Under the pieces are notes generated by a model that was given only the letters and a program-made list of their open reading frames with translations, had not been told where the DNA came from and searched no databases. 64,000 bases of DNA from Francisella persica ATCC VR-331 (lineage in GTDB: Bacteria; Pseudomonadota; Gammaproteobacteria; Francisellales; Francisellaceae). Position 1 is the stretch's first letter. Every line of letters begins with the position of its first letter. This document shows positions 61,608 through 64,000 of the stretch, piece after piece. The stretch spans positions 1,476,769 to 1,540,768 of the forward strand of contig NZ_CP013022.1 of assembly GCF_001653955.1 (NCBI RefSeq), in the 5' to 3' direction. A program made the position numbers and the translations under genes.

Positions 61608-61748
61608 AAAAAAACTAAATTAAGGTATTTAGTGTAGCTAAATTATATTGTAAAACTTAGATAATTAATATCATTTCAGTAGTTATTTTTCAGAATAAAA
61701 TGTAGTAAAATTTATATGCTAAAAATTACATATTATAGTTATCTTATT

Positions 61749-63629
61749 ATGATTTATGATTTCACTTATGATGTTATAGTTGTCGGTGGTGGTCACGCAG
61801 GTGTTGAGGCTGCTTCAGCTTCAGCTCGTATCGGCGCGAAGACATTGCTACTAACTCACAATATCGACACTATTGGGCAAATGTCATGTAACCCGGCTAT
61901 CGGAGGCATAGGTAAAGGCCAACTAGTCAAAGAGATAGACGCTATGGGGGGTATCATGGCAAAAGCTATTGACATGGCTGGTATCCAATTTAGAATACTC
62001 AACTCACGTAAAGGCCCTGCTGTACGTGCTACAAGAGCACAAGCAGATAGAGTATTGTACAAAAAAGCTATAAATTATCTTATCAACAATCAAGAAAACC
62101 TTGATATTTTTCAAGATTCTGTTGATGATTTGGTTGTTGAAAACAATACCGTTTATGGTACTGTTACAAAAACAGGAGTTACATTTAGGGCCAAAAAGAT
62201 AGTACTTACTGTTGGTACATTTTTAGGTGGTAAGATACATATTGGTAAAGTCTCTAATGCTGGTGGCAGAGCGGGAGATCAGCCATCAAATGCACTAGCT
62301 GTACGCCTTAGATCGTTACCATTTAGAGTGGATAGACTTAAAACTGGCACTCCACCACGTATAGATAGACGCTCAGTAGATTTTAGTGTTATGGAAGTAC
62401 AACATGGTGATAATCCTACTCCTTATTTCTCATTTTTCTCAAAAGGTAAGATAGAGCATCCGCAACAAATACCGTGTTATATTACTTACACTAATTACGA
62501 AACACATAAAATTATTATTGATAACCTTGATAAATCAGCTATGTATAGTGGCTTAATAGAAAGTATTGGTCCACGCTATTGTCCTTCTATCGAGGATAAG
62601 TGGTTAGATTTGCTGACAAAGGAAGACATCAAATATTTGTTGAACCAGATGGTTTAAATAGTATCGAGCTGTATCCAAATGGTTTATCAACTAGCTTACC
62701 TTTTGAGGTTCAATGTAACTATATTCAATCGATTAAAGGTTTTGAGAAAGCTTTTATAATGCGCCCAGGTTATGCGATTGAATATGATTTCTTTGATCCA
62801 AGAGATCTAAAGCCAACATTAGAAACAAAACATATCAAAATCTCTATTTTGCTGGACAAATTAATGGTACTACTGGCTATGAAGAAGCTGGTGCTCAAGG
62901 TTTAGTAGCTGGCATTAATGCCGCTATTAGCTTAGATAGTGACAAATCATGGTACCCAACTCGTGCAAACAGTTATATCGGAGTGTTAATTGATGATCTT
63001 ATTACTAAAGGTACAAAAGAACCATATAGAATGTTTACCTCTCGTGCGGAATATAGACTGATTCTACGTGAAGATAACGCTGATTTACGCCTTTCTGATA
63101 AAGCTTGTGAACTAGGACTTTTGAACAAAGAAAATCAACAATACTTCATCAATAAGAAAAATGCTATTAATGAAAATATAGCAATTATGAAAAACACTTG
63201 GATAGGTCCACAAACACAGAAAGCTCGTGATTTAGAGAAATTCTTAGATAAGAAAATGACACGTGAAAGTACCTTATTCGACTTACTCAAAGACCAGAAA
63301 TAGATTACAGCAAATTACAACAAATATCTGAGCTAAATCTAAACTTAAAAGATGAGGATGTAATAGAACAAATAGAAATTTCAGCAAAATACTCTGGCTA
63401 CATAGAACGTCAACATAAAGATATTGCAAGATTAGCAACCTTTGAGCAAAAAGCTATTCCTAAAGATTTTAATTACTCTCAAGTTAAAGGTCTATCTAAT
63501 GAAGTTCTACAGAAATTGACTGAACAAAAGCCTACGACATTAGGAGAGGCATCACGTATCCCAGGTATAACTCCTGCAGCTATATCATTATTGACTATAT
63601 ATATGAAAAAAACTGGTTTTATAAAATAG
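61749..63629 (+). pseudogene. mnmG: mnmG (gidA) interrupted by three single-base frameshifts
   Basis: MnmG with MnmE installs cmnm5 at U34 of tRNAs. The ATG at 61749 starts [16 protein letters not shown] (FAD-binding GGGHAG). The frame is intact through [22 protein letters not shown] and [13 protein letters not shown], then breaks at about 62596-62602 (one G lacking), at an A run 62837-62840 (one A lacking), and at 63289-63291 (one A lacking). Between the shifts all family motifs continue without decay ([56 protein letters not shown]). Either very recent inactivation or sequence errors in short homopolymers. Confidence 0.9.
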
Positions 63630-63637
63630 GAAAAGAT

Positions 63638-63995
63638 ATGAAAAGAGATTACTTCAAAATAATTATATTAACATGCTTAGTTACTATGCTTTTTTCCTGT
63701 GCTACCAGACAGAAATATATAGATCAACAAAAAAGCATGGATTGGCAAAAGTATTGATGCTTATATCCAAGAATTTCGTATGCCACAAAATGTAATCCAA
63801 GTATCTCCAGACTCAAATATTGAAACATATGTTTATATTCGTAAAGCTGTTAATCCAAACACTCCAGCCTATGCCGGCAACCCTATTAATAGTCTTGTAA
63901 TGGCAAATAGAAACCCACGCTTTGTCCAATTTGGTGCGCTAATGTGTACAACTTGGGTATCGATAGATAAAAATACTAAGATTATTAAAATATAA
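63638..63995 (+). pseudogene. Broken lipoprotein gene
   Basis: An AGGAAAAG site precedes the ATG at 63638. The start encodes a lipoprotein signal with lipobox LFSC (Cys about residue 21), then RQKYIDQQKSM. The frame is lost near 63736 (TGA at 63757-63759), and the rest (IGKSIDAYIQEFRMPQNVIQ, INSLVMANRNPRFVQFGALM) continues in another frame to a stop at 63995. It has one apparent frameshift; the family is not recognised. It lies eight bases after mnmG. Confidence 0.7.
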
Positions 63996-64000
63996 CTTTC

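Noticed and set aside
1..64000. CRISPR array, tRNA, rRNA, insertion sequence, prophage
   Set aside because: I saw no evenly spaced repeats, no tRNA cloverleaf or T-loop consensus in a plausible setting, and no transposase or phage structural phrases.

Overview
The window is very A+T-rich gammaproteobacterial DNA. The gene set and order (tig-clpP-clpX-lon-hupB, then ppiD-miaA-hfq-hflX-hflK-hflC; miaB-phoH-ybeY-corC-lnt; sbcB-uvrB; smpB-ttcA) and the decayed accessory genes (class A beta-lactamase, gamma-glutamyltransferase, HAD acid phosphatase) point to the genus Francisella. About half of the spacer DNA consists of broken genes with many stops and frameshifts. That is more decay than I would expect in a free-living Francisella, so a host-restricted or tick-endosymbiont-like lineage (for example F. 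persica or a Francisella-like endosymbiont) is the best inference. The species is not proven by the sequence.

Layout. 1-380: decayed 3' end of mfd. 330-13878 (minus strand): a dense protein quality-control and RNA block. Reading in the direction of transcription it is tig, clpP, clpX, lon, hupB, a terminator, then ppiD, miaA, hfq, hflX, hflK, hflC, a low-molecular-weight phosphatase and engB. 14034-15966: a small membrane protein, a long inverted repeat, a decayed HAD acid phosphatase and an O-methyltransferase. 16230-21348 (plus): miaB-phoH-ybeY-corC-lnt, translationally coupled. 21440-23831: decayed acetyltransferase, exported protein and beta-lactamase. 23822-30276: DNA/RNA nuclease, pepP, pgeF, ispG, Nif3-like protein, class A acid phosphatase. 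30400-33457: decayed sugar porter, decayed dicarboxylate symporter, SelO broken by two frameshifts. 33593-38820: rubredoxin, an ACC-deaminase-like PLP enzyme, an exported GNAT-like protein and much decayed DNA. 38848-40665: typA. 40742-44059: decayed SDR, methyltransferase and ggt. 44079-47324: mnmC (oxidase half only), rnfH, ratA on one strand, smpB and ttcA on the other. 47330-52369: decayed MHS transporter, xseB-xseA, decayed ATP-grasp protein, decayed exported protein. 52542-57624 (minus): sbcB-uvrB-NERD-murI. 57900-59581: decayed SDR and LysR pair. 59654-61607: two half-size FUSC-like membrane proteins. 61749-63995: mnmG with three single-base frameshifts and a broken lipoprotein gene.

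How it fits together. Genes for translation, tRNA modification, proteolysis, envelope synthesis and repair are mostly kept intact and tightly packed. Genes for transport, detoxification, nutrient scavenging and regulation are mostly lost. Two housekeeping systems show losses: transcription-coupled repair (mfd, old decay) and tRNA wobble-uridine modification (mnmG, recent or artefactual). I saw no CRISPR array, prophage, intact insertion sequence, rRNA or tRNA. The most unusual non-coding signal is a pair of related hairpin elements just 3' of two unrelated minus-strand genes (31982-32056 and 37227-37297). I did not find a clear new multi-gene system.
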